From contig NZ_CP017713.1 in assembly GCF_002706425.1 (NCBI RefSeq), positions 496,001-560,000 on the forward strand: a DNA stretch of 64,000 nucleotides, given 5' to 3'. Below the pieces are notes generated by a model that did not search any database, was not told where the DNA came from, and saw nothing but the letters and a program-made list of their open reading frames with translations. Numbering within the stretch: position 1 is the first letter of the stretch; every line of letters begins with the position of its first letter. This stretch comes from Loigolactobacillus coryniformis subsp. coryniformis KCTC 3167 = DSM 20001. Lineage in GTDB: Bacteria > Bacillota > Bacilli > Lactobacillales > Lactobacillaceae. The position numbers and the translations under genes were made by a program. This document shows, in pieces, positions 16,179 through 26,907 of the stretch.

Positions 16179-17021
16179 ATGATCACACTGGCATTAACTA
16201 CTTGGAGTGAACACGGCAGTTTGCTGCATGAAGGTCGTGAACGTAAATTAACTTTACCTGAGTATAGTCAATTTTTACCTTGTGTTGAGTTAGACACCCC
16301 ATTTTATGGTATCCCGCGGCTAAGTTCTTTTGCAAAATGGGCCGAAGAGACACCGGAACAATTTCAATTTATTGTTAAAGCAAATCAGATCATGACGCGG
16401 CATCGCGGTCCGGAGACTGCCGGGGCTTTAAGCGAGCGAGAGGTATTTGACCACTTTAAACAAAATAGTGCACCATTGGTAGCTGCTGGTAAATTAAAAA
16501 CGATCTTGTTTCAATTTCCACCGTTTTTTGGTGTGACCAAAGAAAATATCAATTACTTGAAAAAAGTACGCGATTATTTAGGCGACTTACCGGCGGCAGT
16601 CGAATTTCGTAATCAAGTCTGGTATCAAGAAGCTTACCGGCAGCAGATGCTTGATTTACTGCGCAAGTTGAATTTCAGCCATGTGATCGTTGACGAACCG
16701 CAAACACCGACGGGCAGTGCACCGTATTTTCCGGTGGCAACTAATCAGTTGGCTGTTTTTCGCTTGCACGGGCGTAATTTTGCCGGTTGGGCCAACCAAG
16801 GTAAGGACTGGCGCAGTCAGCGTACATTATGGCGTTATAGCCGTAATGAATTGCAGAGCTTTATTCCGGACATTCAACGTTTGACTCAGGAAGCCAAAGA
16901 AGTCTGTGTGATCTTTAACAACAACTCCGGCGGGGATGCGGCTGATAATGCAGTGATGTTACAGCAAATGTTGCATCTGGAATTTACTGGTCTAGCGCCG
17001 CAACAGATGGATCTATTTTAG
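16179..17021 (+). CDS. DUF72 family protein (YecE-like)
   Basis: This 280-residue protein is of the DUF72/YecE family, TIM-barrel-like proteins of unknown function. It begins MITLALTTWSEHGSLL, then has VELDTPFYGIPRLSSFAKWAEETPEQFQFIVKAN, LFQFPPFFG, AVEFRNQVWY and FRLHGRNFAGW, all hallmarks of the family. The ribosome site GGAGGG precedes the ATG. It is followed 18 bp later by tag and is probably cotranscribed with it. Confidence 0.9.
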   Translation: MITLALTTWSEHGSLLHEGRERKLTLPEYSQFLPCVELDTPFYGIPRLSSFAKWAEETPEQFQFIVKANQIMTRHRGPETAGALSEREVFDHFKQNSAPLVAAGKLKTILFQFPPFFGVTKENINYLKKVRDYLGDLPAAVEFRNQVWYQEAYRQQMLDLLRKLNFSHVIVDEPQTPTGSAPYFPVATNQLAVFRLHGRNFAGWANQGKDWRSQRTLWRYSRNELQSFIPDIQRLTQEAKEVCVIFNNNSGGDAADNAVMLQQMLHLEFTGLAPQQMDLF

Positions 17022-17039
17022 TGAGGAGACGGCGGTAGC

Positions 17040-17593
17040 ATGGCAGATAAACAACGGTGTAGCTGGGCCAATTCTAGTCCAGCGATGCAAGCGTATCATG
17101 ATAACGAATGGGGACGACCAACGTATGACGATCATGAATTGTTTGAGCGGCTATGCATGGAAACTTATCAAGCTGGTTTGAGCTGGGCGACTGTACTAAA
17201 TAAACGGGCGGCCTTCCATCGTGATTTCCATAATTATCGAATTGAAGCCGTGGCAGCGATGACTACAACCGAGATCGACGCGGCAATGCAAGATGCTGCG
17301 ATTATTCGTAATCGGCGTAAGTTGGAAGCCACCGTCAATAATGCCCAGGCCTTTTTAAGAATAGTTACTGAATTTGGTAGCTTTGCTACGTATTTTTGGA
17401 CGTTTGTCGGCGCACCGCAGCAAAATACTTGGACGGATTATCGTGATGCACCGGCACAGACACCGACATCAGCGGCCTTAGCCAAAGATTTAAAAAAACG
17501 TGGCTTCAAATTTTTAGGCCCAGTGGCGGCTTATGCATTTATGCAAAGTGTTGGGGCAGTCAATGATCACGAAATAAATTGCGCTTGGCGCTG

Positions 17594-17594
<1 letters not shown>
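17040..17594 (+). CDS. tag: DNA-3-methyladenine glycosylase I
   Basis: This 184-residue Tag glycosylase excises 3-methyladenine from alkylated DNA. It starts with the zinc-binding RCSWANSSPAMQAYHDNEWGRPTYDD, continues LFERLCMETYQAGLSWATVLNKR (Glu in the base pocket), and ends with GPVAAYAFMQSVGAVNDHEINC, which supplies the last Cys/His ligands. Full length. The ribosome site is GAGGAG. It ends exactly at a terminator stem. Confidence 0.93.
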
Positions 17595-19736
<2,142 letters not shown>

Positions 19737-19829
19737 AGTTGTGCGAGTGTGTTGAAAACGCGCCTAGCTATACGTAATAAGCTGCTGTTTCAACCACGTT
19801 TCAACTATATTGTCTGAAAAAAGCAAAAA

Positions 19830-19870
19830 AAGGGCCGCGACAATTACTTACGTCACAGCCCTTTATTTTT
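19830..19870 (+). terminator. Terminator between metG and tatD
   Basis: AGGGC pairs with GCCCT around a loop with weaker inner pairing GAC/GTC, followed by TTTATTTTTTG. Confidence 0.7.
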
Positions 19871-19942
19871 TGAAAGTGTTTGAAAAGGGTGTTCAGATCA
19901 GAAAGCGTGATTGCGACACTTTTTTATACTTTGGAGGTAATT

Positions 19943-20716
19943 ATGCAAATTTTTGATTCCCATACGCATTTAAATGATGAACCGTTTGCGGGGCAAGAAG
20001 CGGCGTATATACAGCATGCTCGTGAACTAGGGGTTACAAAAATGGCCATCGTCGGTTCAGATGCTAATTTAAATCAAGGAGCGCTGGACTTGGCTGCGCG
20101 TTTTGATAATCTGTACGCGATCGTTGGCTGGCATCCCGAATACGCTATGGATTATACGCAGCAGGTCGCTGATAAATTGCGCCAGCAGTTACAGCAGCCA
20201 AAAGTGATTGCGGTCGGTGAAATCGGCTTGGATTATCATTGGGATAGTGAACACCATACTCAGCAACAAAAAATTTTCCGCGAACAAATTGAGTTGGCAC
20301 ACGAGCTACATTTGCCGATCTCAGTGCATACTCGGGACGCGCTAGCCGATACCTACGAAATCTTAAAAGATGCTCACATCGACGAATATGGCGGTGTGAT
20401 GCATAGTTTTAACGGTAGCGTTGAGTGGATGAACAAGTTTTTAGATTTAGGGATGATGATCTCGTTTAGTGGGGTGGTCAGCTTTAAAAATGCGCCATTA
20501 GTTCACGCAGCTGCAAAAGCTGTACCTGCTGACCGGATGATGGTGGAAACGGATGCGCCGTATCTGACGCCAACACCGTACCGGGGCAAGCAAAACGAAC
20601 CTGGCTACACACGCTATGTAGTCGAAGCAATTGCTAAGTTACGCAATGAATCAGTTGAAACAATTGCGGCGCAAACTTATGCTAATACCACTAACTTTTT
20701 TAAGGTGACACCATGA
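19943..20716 (+). CDS. tatD: TatD-family metal-dependent DNase
   Basis: This 257-residue amidohydrolase-fold nuclease is of the TatD/YcfH/YabD type. Metal-binding residues appear in FDSHTHLND (residues 4-12), VGEIGLDYHWD, LPISVHTRDA, MHSFNG and VETDAPYLTP. Orthologues sit between metG and rnmV in many Firmicutes, as here. The ATG at 19943 follows GGAGGTAATT; the earlier in-frame ATG at 19880 lacks a ribosome site. The stop overlaps rnmV by 4 bp. Confidence 0.93.
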   Translation: MQIFDSHTHLNDEPFAGQEAAYIQHARELGVTKMAIVGSDANLNQGALDLAARFDNLYAIVGWHPEYAMDYTQQVADKLRQQLQQPKVIAVGEIGLDYHWDSEHHTQQQKIFREQIELAHELHLPISVHTRDALADTYEILKDAHIDEYGGVMHSFNGSVEWMNKFLDLGMMISFSGVVSFKNAPLVHAAAKAVPADRMMVETDAPYLTPTPYRGKQNEPGYTRYVVEAIAKLRNESVETIAAQTYANTTNFFKVTP

Positions 20717-21285
20717 CAGAAAAAATAAAAGAAGTGATCGTGGTCGAAGGCCGTGATGATACGCGCCGCTTACAAGATGTGGTCAATGCGGATACGATTG
20801 AAACTAATGGCTCAGAAATTAGTGACGAAACGCTGGCTGAGATTGCGTTAGCACAAGAAAAGCGGGGCGTGATCGTTTTGACCGACCCTGATTTTCCTGG
20901 CGAACAGGTGCGCAAGATTATTACCCGTGCAGTTCCTGGCGTTAAACATGCCTTCTTGCGCTCTGGCCAAGCACAACCAGCCGATCATCACAGCAGTTTA
21001 GGGGTTGAACATGCTAGTAACAAAGCTATTTTAGCCGCACTAGCCAAGCTGTATACCCCAATGCCAGAAGCACCGGCAGTGATTTCCCGACAACAATTAC
21101 AACAAGCACGACTAACTGCGGGTGCCAATGCCCGTGCGCGGCGCCAACGGCTTGGCGATATTTTGCACATTGGTTACACCAATAGCAAGCAACTTTACAA
21201 ACGCCTGCAACTATTTCAAATTTCCACCGCTGATTTTACAGCTGCGGTGGCGCAATTAGATAGAGAGGAACAACTTAATGACTGA
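20713..21285 (+). CDS. rnmV: Ribonuclease M5
   Basis: This 190-residue Toprim nuclease matures 5S rRNA. The Toprim Glu is in IVVEGRDDTRRLQDVV and the Asp pair in VLTDPDFPGEQVRK, followed by the conserved GVEHASNKAI. It overlaps tatD (ATGA) and overlaps rsmA by 8 bp, giving the classical tatD-rnmV-rsmA operon. Confidence 0.95.
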   Translation: MTEKIKEVIVVEGRDDTRRLQDVVNADTIETNGSEISDETLAEIALAQEKRGVIVLTDPDFPGEQVRKIITRAVPGVKHAFLRSGQAQPADHHSSLGVEHASNKAILAALAKLYTPMPEAPAVISRQQLQQARLTAGANARARRQRLGDILHIGYTNSKQLYKRLQLFQISTADFTAAVAQLDREEQLND

Positions 21286-22168
21286 AGAACAAAAACCGAT
21301 CGGTAGTCGCGAGCGCACCAGGGAAATTTTGGCGGCGTACGGCTTAACGTTTAAGAAAAGTCTAGGCCAAAACTTCTTAACGGAACCCACAATTTTACGC
21401 CAAATTGCTAGCGCGGCTGAATTAACTACAGCTGATGATGTGCTGGAAATCGGTCCTGGTATTGGTAGCTTGACCGAGCAACTCGCACAAAATGCCCATC
21501 AGGTACTAGCCTTAGAAATTGATCAACGCTTGTTACCGATTCTAGCTGATACATTAGCACCTTATGATAACGTGACTGTGCTGAATCAAGACGTGCTAAA
21601 AAGTGACCTGGCAACGTTGATCCGTGAACATTTTGACGGCCAACATAAAGTTAAAGTGGTCGCTAATTTGCCCTATTACATCACAACACCAATTTTGTTG
21701 CGGTTACTGGAAAGTGGCGTTGCCTTTGATCAAATCGTCGTCATGATGCAAAAAGAAGTTGCTGAACGTTTAGCAGCCGCTCCTGGCAGTAAAGCGTACG
21801 GTTCACTATCCGTGGCGGTCCAGTACCAAATGACCGTTAAATTGGCATTTATCGTACCGAAGACGGTTTTTGTACCGCAACCAAACGTGGACTCAGCCAT
21901 CGTATCACTCACGCGCCACGTGACGCCACCAGCAGTCGCTACTGACGAGAAAGTGTTTGCCCGCTTAGTCCGTGGCAGCTTTGCCCAACGCCGCAAAAGC
22001 TTGTGGAATAATTTAACAGCATTGTACGGCAAAGATGCAACCACAAAAGCCGCACTGACTGAAGTTTTAGCAGCCGAAAAAATTGATCCTGGCATCCGTG
22101 GCGAACGACTGAGCGTAACCGATTTCGTCCGCTTGGCTAACGCAATTAGCGACCACGCCAAACTTTAA
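21278..22168 (+). CDS. rsmA: 16S rRNA (adenine1518/1519-N6) dimethyltransferase
   Basis: This 296-residue KsgA enzyme dimethylates two adenines in helix 45 of 16S rRNA. It shows the start KKSLGQNFLTEPTIL, the SAM motif VLEIGPGIGSLTEQL, the acidic LEIDQRL, the catalytic motif NLPYYITTPIL, and the C-terminal RGSFAQRRKSLWNNL. Full length. It overlaps the end of rnmV. Confidence 0.97.
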   Translation: MTEEQKPIGSRERTREILAAYGLTFKKSLGQNFLTEPTILRQIASAAELTTADDVLEIGPGIGSLTEQLAQNAHQVLALEIDQRLLPILADTLAPYDNVTVLNQDVLKSDLATLIREHFDGQHKVKVVANLPYYITTPILLRLLESGVAFDQIVVMMQKEVAERLAAAPGSKAYGSLSVAVQYQMTVKLAFIVPKTVFVPQPNVDSAIVSLTRHVTPPAVATDEKVFARLVRGSFAQRRKSLWNNLTALYGKDATTKAALTEVLAAEKIDPGIRGERLSVTDFVRLANAISDHAKL

Positions 22169-22217
22169 TGTTTTTCGCTAAGCTTTTTGTTGCGCTGAAT
22201 AAAAGCTTGTGGTATAA

Positions 22218-22246
22218 TTGCAAATTCTGCTGATTCGTGATATACT
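22218..22246 (+). promoter_or_regulatory. Promoter of veg
   Basis: TTGCAA (22218-22223), a 17-bp spacer and TATACT (22241-22246). A second, extended -10 TGGTATAAT lies just upstream (22210-22218) and may give a tandem promoter. Confidence 0.75.
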
Positions 22247-22275
22247 AGTGGTTATCTTAAGAAGAGGTGAAGCAG

Positions 22276-22533
22276 ATGCCAATTACACTAGCGAGCATTA
22301 AAGCAAATCTCGATAGTAAAGTCGGAAAGAAAATGATGGTCGTTGCGCAGGCAGGACGGAAGAAAGTTACTAGACGCAAAGGAATTTTGCACGAAACGTA
22401 TCCTTCCGTTTTCGTTGTCGACTTAGATCAAGACGAAAATGCTTTCGAGCGCGTTTCCTATAGCTATGCCGATCTACTCACAAAAACCATTAAAATTGAA
22501 TTTGATGATGACAAGCAAACTGCTGCATCCTAA
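22276..22533 (+). CDS. veg: Veg family protein
   Basis: This 85-residue member of the Veg family is a small strongly expressed Firmicutes protein linked in Bacillus to biofilm control. It begins MPITLASIKANLDSKVGKKM, then has a Lys/Arg-rich AGRKKVTRRKGILHETYPSVFVVDLD and an Sm-like strand pattern. The gene follows rsmA as in B. subtilis. The ATG at 22276 comes after GAAGAGGTGAAG; the GTG at 22267 lies within that ribosome site. Confidence 0.93.
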   Translation: MPITLASIKANLDSKVGKKMMVVAQAGRKKVTRRKGILHETYPSVFVVDLDQDENAFERVSYSYADLLTKTIKIEFDDDKQTAAS

Positions 22534-22543
22534 AAAGAATTTT

Positions 22544-22577
22544 GACTCAGGGCTGAATAAGTTCTGAGTTTTTTTAG
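22544..22577 (+). terminator. Terminator after veg
   Basis: ACTCAG pairs with CTGAGT, followed by seven T. Confidence 0.85.
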
Positions 22578-22599
22578 TGGCTTGAATTAAGAATAAAAT

Positions 22600-22625
22600 A
22601 AAAAAGCCTAGTAACAGGCTTTTTA
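22600..22625 (-). terminator. Terminator of the small leftward gene
   Basis: AAAAAGCCT and AGGCTTTTT form a short stem with a GTAAC loop; the T tract on the minus strand ends the gene at 22628. Confidence 0.75.
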
Positions 22626-22627
22626 GC

Positions 22628-22885
22628 TTACCAGTCACCAAACTTCTCGTTTGCCATTTGGGCAAGTAGCGCTTGATATTTTTCTTTGTCGCCGTTGGAA
22701 CCGCTACCAAATTCTTGCGTTTCAAGCTGATCAAATCGTTCAGCGAGGTAATACGCGGTCAAATACAAAGTTAATTTCCGCTTAACGATTGCTTCAGGGT
22801 CGAGGTCATCAGAGACTTGATGAGAATTGATCACTAATTCTGCGAATTTGTGCGGATCAAGCTGTAATTCATTATTTTGGGCCAT
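22628..22885 (-). CDS. Hypothetical acidic protein (85 aa)
   Basis: This protein is not recognised. It begins MAQNNELQLDPHKFAELVINSHQVSDDLDPEAIV and contains a helical segment LTLYLTAYYLAERFDQL; the C-terminus is Gly/Asn-rich then helical. It is soluble and acidic, with no signal peptide. The ribosome site GAGGAGG and the ATG at 22885 are clear (the frame is open to 22900). It is convergent with veg and has its own terminator. A single gene, function unknown. Confidence 0.7.
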   Translation of the reverse strand: MAQNNELQLDPHKFAELVINSHQVSDDLDPEAIVKRKLTLYLTAYYLAERFDQLETQEFGSGSNGDKEKYQALLAQMANEKFGDW

Positions 22886-23016
22886 ATGACGCCTCCTCAT
22901 ATTACTGAATCTTATAATAAAACCATGTTCATTTTACCATATAAACATCGCGTCATCAGTCAAAAACATTTAAAGAACAATCTTCGGCTAATACAATTTT
23001 TTCGAAGATAGGTGTA

Positions 23017-24573
23017 TTAAAGTTTTAGCGGCTTTACTTGTTTCACAACATCCAATAACGTACCATCACGAGCTTCAACTACGGCAACGATTTTATCTGC
23101 CCATTCAAGTTTGTCAGGAGTACCGACTAAGTTGTAGGCTTTTTCTTTTAGCGCTTCAATGGTTACGTGTGGAATGCCGGCAACATCAAGATTCTTGATC
23201 AAATCAGGGCGCAATGGATTAACTGCAATACCGTAATCGGTGACTAATACGTCTACACAATCGCCGGGAGTGGTAACCGTGACTACAGAATCACAGACTG
23301 TGGCCATCCGACCACGAGTCAATGGGGTGACGATGATACAACATTTACTACCAGCGGCCGTATCGGGATGTCCACCTGGTGCACCACGTAAAATGCCATC
23401 AGAACCAGTAATGACATTGACGTTAAAATTAGTATCGATCTCAAGCGCGGCCAGGACAACAAAATCAAGCTTGTTAGCATAGGAACCTTTATTGGCCGGA
23501 TTTGCATATTCGTTTAAATCGATTTCGTGATGATTAGGATTGTTAAAGATATGCGTGCTTGCACCCTGATCGAAATCCTGTGTATCTAAAATATGGTCGA
23601 CTAATCCTTTATCTTGAAGTTTACAAATTGCGCTGCTAGTACCGCCTAATGCAAAACTCATTTTGATGTTCTTAGCAATCATTTTGGCTTCTAAGAATCT
23701 ATTTACGGCAAGTGAGGGACCGCCAACACCAGTCTGAAAAGAAAAGCCATCCTTGAAGTAGGGGGTTGCGGCGATAACATCAGTTACGTTCTGAGCCATC
23801 ATCAATTCGCGCGGATTGTCAGTGATGCGGGCTTCCTTTGTGGCAATTTTGGTTGGATCACCAATATTATCGATCACGCAGACACAGTCAACATCGGCCG
23901 CCGCAATTGAAGAAGGCAGGTTTGGAAAGGTGGCCAATGTGTCAGTAATAATAACCGTATGGTCGGCATAATGAGCATCTTGAATGCCAAAACCCATAGA
24001 ACCGCAATTGTTTTTTCCACCAACACATTTAGCGTTACCAAATTCATCTGACGTTGAAGCGGCCAAAAAAGCAATATCAATGTGAACATCGCCTAATTCA
24101 ACTGCGCGGGCCCGGCCACCATGACTGCGAATAATCGCTGGTTTAGCTAATTTACCTGCAGAAATAACTTCGCCTATTTTACCCCGGACACCGGAAGTTT
24201 GAACCCCGGTGATTTTGCCTGCTTCAATATAGTCGGCAATTATTTCTTGTGCATTACCTAATGAAGTTGCGGCAACGGTAATATTCTTTAACCCCATTTC
24301 CTCAACTAAAACTTTGGCCACTAAGCTGGCAACGTAATCACCATCTCTAAACTCAGTGTGAAAGGAAAAGGTCATTCCATCATGGGCACCGCATGCGACA
24401 CACGCTTCACGAATAGAGGCCATTAACTTAGTTGTGCGTGGTTTGATCATGACTTTAGTTGTTGGCGCGTCGTGTTTAACATACTTGCCATCCATATAGT
24501 GTTTACCCTGATAAATCTCTTGACCATTTACTAACAGTTCAGCCGGAATTTCTCTATTTACAGCATTTAACAT
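23017..24573 (-). CDS. citF: Citrate lyase alpha subunit (set 1)
   Basis: This 518-residue CitF is the citrate:acetyl-ACP transferase subunit of citrate lyase, which exchanges acetyl for citrate on the acyl carrier CitD. Family segments include [63 protein letters not shown] and GSDGILRGAPGGHPDTA. It is the last gene of a leftward citD-citE-citF cluster, 13 bp after citE. The second CitF in this window (37316) is clearly a different sequence, so this is not a recent duplicate. Confidence 0.95.
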   Translation of the reverse strand: MLNAVNREIPAELLVNGQEIYQGKHYMDGKYVKHDAPTTKVMIKPRTTKLMASIREACVACGAHDGMTFSFHTEFRDGDYVASLVAKVLVEEMGLKNITVAATSLGNAQEIIADYIEAGKITGVQTSGVRGKIGEVISAGKLAKPAIIRSHGGRARAVELGDVHIDIAFLAASTSDEFGNAKCVGGKNNCGSMGFGIQDAHYADHTVIITDTLATFPNLPSSIAAADVDCVCVIDNIGDPTKIATKEARITDNPRELMMAQNVTDVIAATPYFKDGFSFQTGVGGPSLAVNRFLEAKMIAKNIKMSFALGGTSSAICKLQDKGLVDHILDTQDFDQGASTHIFNNPNHHEIDLNEYANPANKGSYANKLDFVVLAALEIDTNFNVNVITGSDGILRGAPGGHPDTAAGSKCCIIVTPLTRGRMATVCDSVVTVTTPGDCVDVLVTDYGIAVNPLRPDLIKNLDVAGIPHVTIEALKEKAYNLVGTPDKLEWADKIVAVVEARDGTLLDVVKQVKPLKL

Positions 24574-24585
24574 ACTACTTTCCCC

Positions 24586-25497
24586 CTATAGATCACCTTT
24601 GTAGACGCCCATTGATTTAGCCAGATCGATAACTCGTTGTGCGTCAACAATAAATGGAATGTCGATCATTTTACCGTCAACTGTGTAGACACCGACACCG
24701 GAGTCCGCCTGTTCGTTAAATGAGCGAACTAATTTTTCCGCGTAATGAATTTCTTGCTCGGTTGGCGCAAAGGTTTCGTGTACAAATTGAATTTGTTTTG
24801 GATTAATAACGGACTTGCCATCAAAGCCCATTTTGCGATTTTGAATCACTTCGGCTTTGAAGCCAGCCATGTCATCTAAATTAGAGAACATGGTATCAAA
24901 GCATTGGACCCCGGCCGCTCGTGCTGCTAATAGCATTTGTGCGCGTGCAGTCAGCATTTCAATGCCACCGACTTCAACCTTAACGTGCATTGCTTTTCGA
25001 AAATCGCCGCCGGAGATCGCACAACCGAAGATACGATCAGAGGCAGTAACGATTTCATAAGCATTCATGATGCCTTTAGGACTTTCCAGTGCGGCCATCA
25101 AAAGCGTACGGCCTACTTCAACACCGAATTCTTTTTCAGCCTTAAGTACATACTGATCGACCAGTTTAACATCGGCAGCACTTTCACACTTGGCAATTCT
25201 GATACCATCGACACCAGCAGCGACAACACAGCGGATGTCTTCTTTCCAATGTGGCGTATCCAGACCATTGATACGTACAATTACTTCAGTATTGCCATAA
25301 TCGATACTTTTCATGGCATTAAATAGCGAAAAGCGTGCAGCATCCTTCTGATTTTCCGCCACGGCGTCTTCGAGATCCAAAATAATACTTTCACTGCCAT
25401 AAATATACGCATCTTTGATCAAAGCTGGTCGCTGTGCATTCATGAACATCATCGTTGTTCTTAAGCGAAACTTTTCTGGCTTTTTACGTGTGATCAT
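24586..25497 (-). CDS. citE: Citrate lyase beta subunit (set 1)
   Basis: This 303-residue CitE is the citryl-ACP lyase that splits citryl-ACP into oxaloacetate and acetyl-ACP. It shows RTTMMFMNAQRPALIKDAYIYGSESIILDLEDAVAENQKD (Mg-binding acidic region), [31 protein letters not shown] and GFDGKSVINPKQI. Here MNAQRPA replaces the usual PGNNPA of the family. The ATG at 25497 overlaps the citD stop (ATGA) and follows GGGGGATCT; the longer frame to 25512 lies within citD. Confidence 0.95.
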   Translation of the reverse strand: MITRKKPEKFRLRTTMMFMNAQRPALIKDAYIYGSESIILDLEDAVAENQKDAARFSLFNAMKSIDYGNTEVIVRINGLDTPHWKEDIRCVVAAGVDGIRIAKCESAADVKLVDQYVLKAEKEFGVEVGRTLLMAALESPKGIMNAYEIVTASDRIFGCAISGGDFRKAMHVKVEVGGIEMLTARAQMLLAARAAGVQCFDTMFSNLDDMAGFKAEVIQNRKMGFDGKSVINPKQIQFVHETFAPTEQEIHYAEKLVRSFNEQADSGVGVYTVDGKMIDIPFIVDAQRVIDLAKSMGVYKGDL

Positions 25498-25793
25498 TTT
25501 AGATCCCCCCAAGGAATATTTTTTGTTGATTGACCACAGCTTCTGAATACTGCGCCTTCGACCCTTGCTTTCAACGTACAGTCTAGCGCGCCTTTATCCA
25601 CAACAACTATTTTGCCATTTTTAACATTCAGATTATTGAGTGTGTCGAGGATCGTTTGTTTGATTTGACGACCAAAACGATTCATGACGCTGCTTTGAAT
25701 ATTTAAGTCGACACCATTAGTAGCCGGCATAACGGTTACTTGCGCATCGCTTGATTCTAAGGTGCCAGCAATTGCACTCTTTTTTATTTCCAT
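25494..25793 (-). CDS. citD: Citrate lyase acyl carrier protein (set 1)
   Basis: This 99-residue CitD is the gamma subunit, which carries the phosphoribosyl-dephospho-CoA group. It starts MEIKKSAIAGTLESSD, with the modified Ser at residue 14, and keeps VVDKGALDCTLKARVEGAVFR. The ATG at 25793 is used; the in-frame ATG at 25805 is too close to AGAAAGG. First gene of the leftward citDEF set. Confidence 0.94.
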   Translation of the reverse strand: MEIKKSAIAGTLESSDAQVTVMPATNGVDLNIQSSVMNRFGRQIKQTILDTLNNLNVKNGKIVVVDKGALDCTLKARVEGAVFRSCGQSTKNIPWGDLK

Positions 25794-26034
25794 AGTTATA
25801 AACATTCCTTTCTAGACCTTTGATATTTTCAATCTAGCATTAATAACTAACGATTGTAAAAGTCAAAGTTAACCATGATCGTTATGCCATATTTGAATGG
25901 TACTGAGACTGTCTTTTTTAAAGAACAATTGAATTGAATAAAAAGATAGTCTTTCTGCCAAGGCAGGCTTTATTATGATAGTAGTAAGAAAAAACGGTTT
26001 ATGATTCCTGATCAGAATCTAAAAAGGGGTGTCG
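25794..26034. promoter_or_regulatory. Divergent promoter region between citDEF (set 1) and the LysR gene
   Basis: This roughly 240-bp AT-rich space between divergent genes is the usual place for LysR-type binding sites. No unambiguous T-N11-A box or -35/-10 pair is claimed. The stretch around 25913-25960 (GTCTTTTTTAAAG and AAAAAGATAGTCTT) forms an imperfect inverted repeat that may be an operator. Confidence 0.4.
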
Positions 26035-26904
26035 ATGATGGATGAACGTGATTTTGAGTTATTGTTAGTTCTAAATAAAACGCGAAATATTACGCACGCG
26101 GCAGATCTACTGTATGTATCACAGTCATCATTGTCTAAACGTATCGCTGCTATTGAAACTGAATTAGCGACTAAAATACTGATCAGGTCACGGAAAGGGG
26201 TCCATTTTACGCCTGAGGGTGAGGAAGTTGTGAAGTACGCGACGTTAGTTAGTGCACGTTTACAAGAAATGCGGCAAAGGATCGATTTTTCAAAAAACAT
26301 TATCTCAGGGTTTTTGCGCGCCGGCATTTCGCTTAATTTTACGCTATTTCGCTTGTCACCAATTATAAATGAATATCATAAGCGCTTTCCGGAAGTGGGG
26401 ATGCATATTACGACGGAGCATAGTGCTGAATTACATAAGCGTTTATTGGAGGGAACACTGGATGTTGCGATCATTAGAGGCGAATTTCCTTGGAATGGTG
26501 AGCGAATATTGATCGAACGGGAGAATATTTGTGTGATTTGGAATCAAGAATTAAAGGATACGCCATTGCAAGATTTAACTTACATTGGCCGTAAAACTGA
26601 TCTGGTTTTTGAAAGTCAATTAGTAAAATGGCTGCGTGAAAACCAACTTGAGCCAAAGAATGCTAATGTCTATGTAGATAATATTACGACCTGTGTGGAT
26701 ATGGTTAAGGCAGGTAATGGTTGGTCGGTCGTACCAGAAATCGCATTAGATCACTTTACAGGTGACGTTGTACCATTGAAGTTTGCTAATGGTGAGCCGT
26801 TTGTACGCTCGACTTATCTTATGTTTTCGGCGGATATATTGAAGCTACCACAAGTATTTGAATTCATTGAACTAGTTAAGCATTTTAATAAAATGGAGGT
26901 TTAA
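26035..26904 (+). CDS. LysR-family regulator, probable citrate regulator
   Basis: This 289-residue LysR protein has a helix-turn-helix region in LVLNKTRNITHAADLLYVSQSSLSKRIAAIETEL (residues 9-42) and an effector domain with PIINEYHKRFPEVGMHITTEHS. It is divergent from citDEF set 1 and 3 bp before citC, so it probably controls both in response to citrate or a related acid. The ATG at 26035 (or 26038) is preferred over the GTG at 26029, which lies in the ribosome site AAGGGG. Its ligand is inferred from context only. Confidence 0.85.
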   Translation: MMDERDFELLLVLNKTRNITHAADLLYVSQSSLSKRIAAIETELATKILIRSRKGVHFTPEGEEVVKYATLVSARLQEMRQRIDFSKNIISGFLRAGISLNFTLFRLSPIINEYHKRFPEVGMHITTEHSAELHKRLLEGTLDVAIIRGEFPWNGERILIERENICVIWNQELKDTPLQDLTYIGRKTDLVFESQLVKWLRENQLEPKNANVYVDNITTCVDMVKAGNGWSVVPEIALDHFTGDVVPLKFANGEPFVRSTYLMFSADILKLPQVFEFIELVKHFNKMEV

Positions 26905-26907
26905 CAG

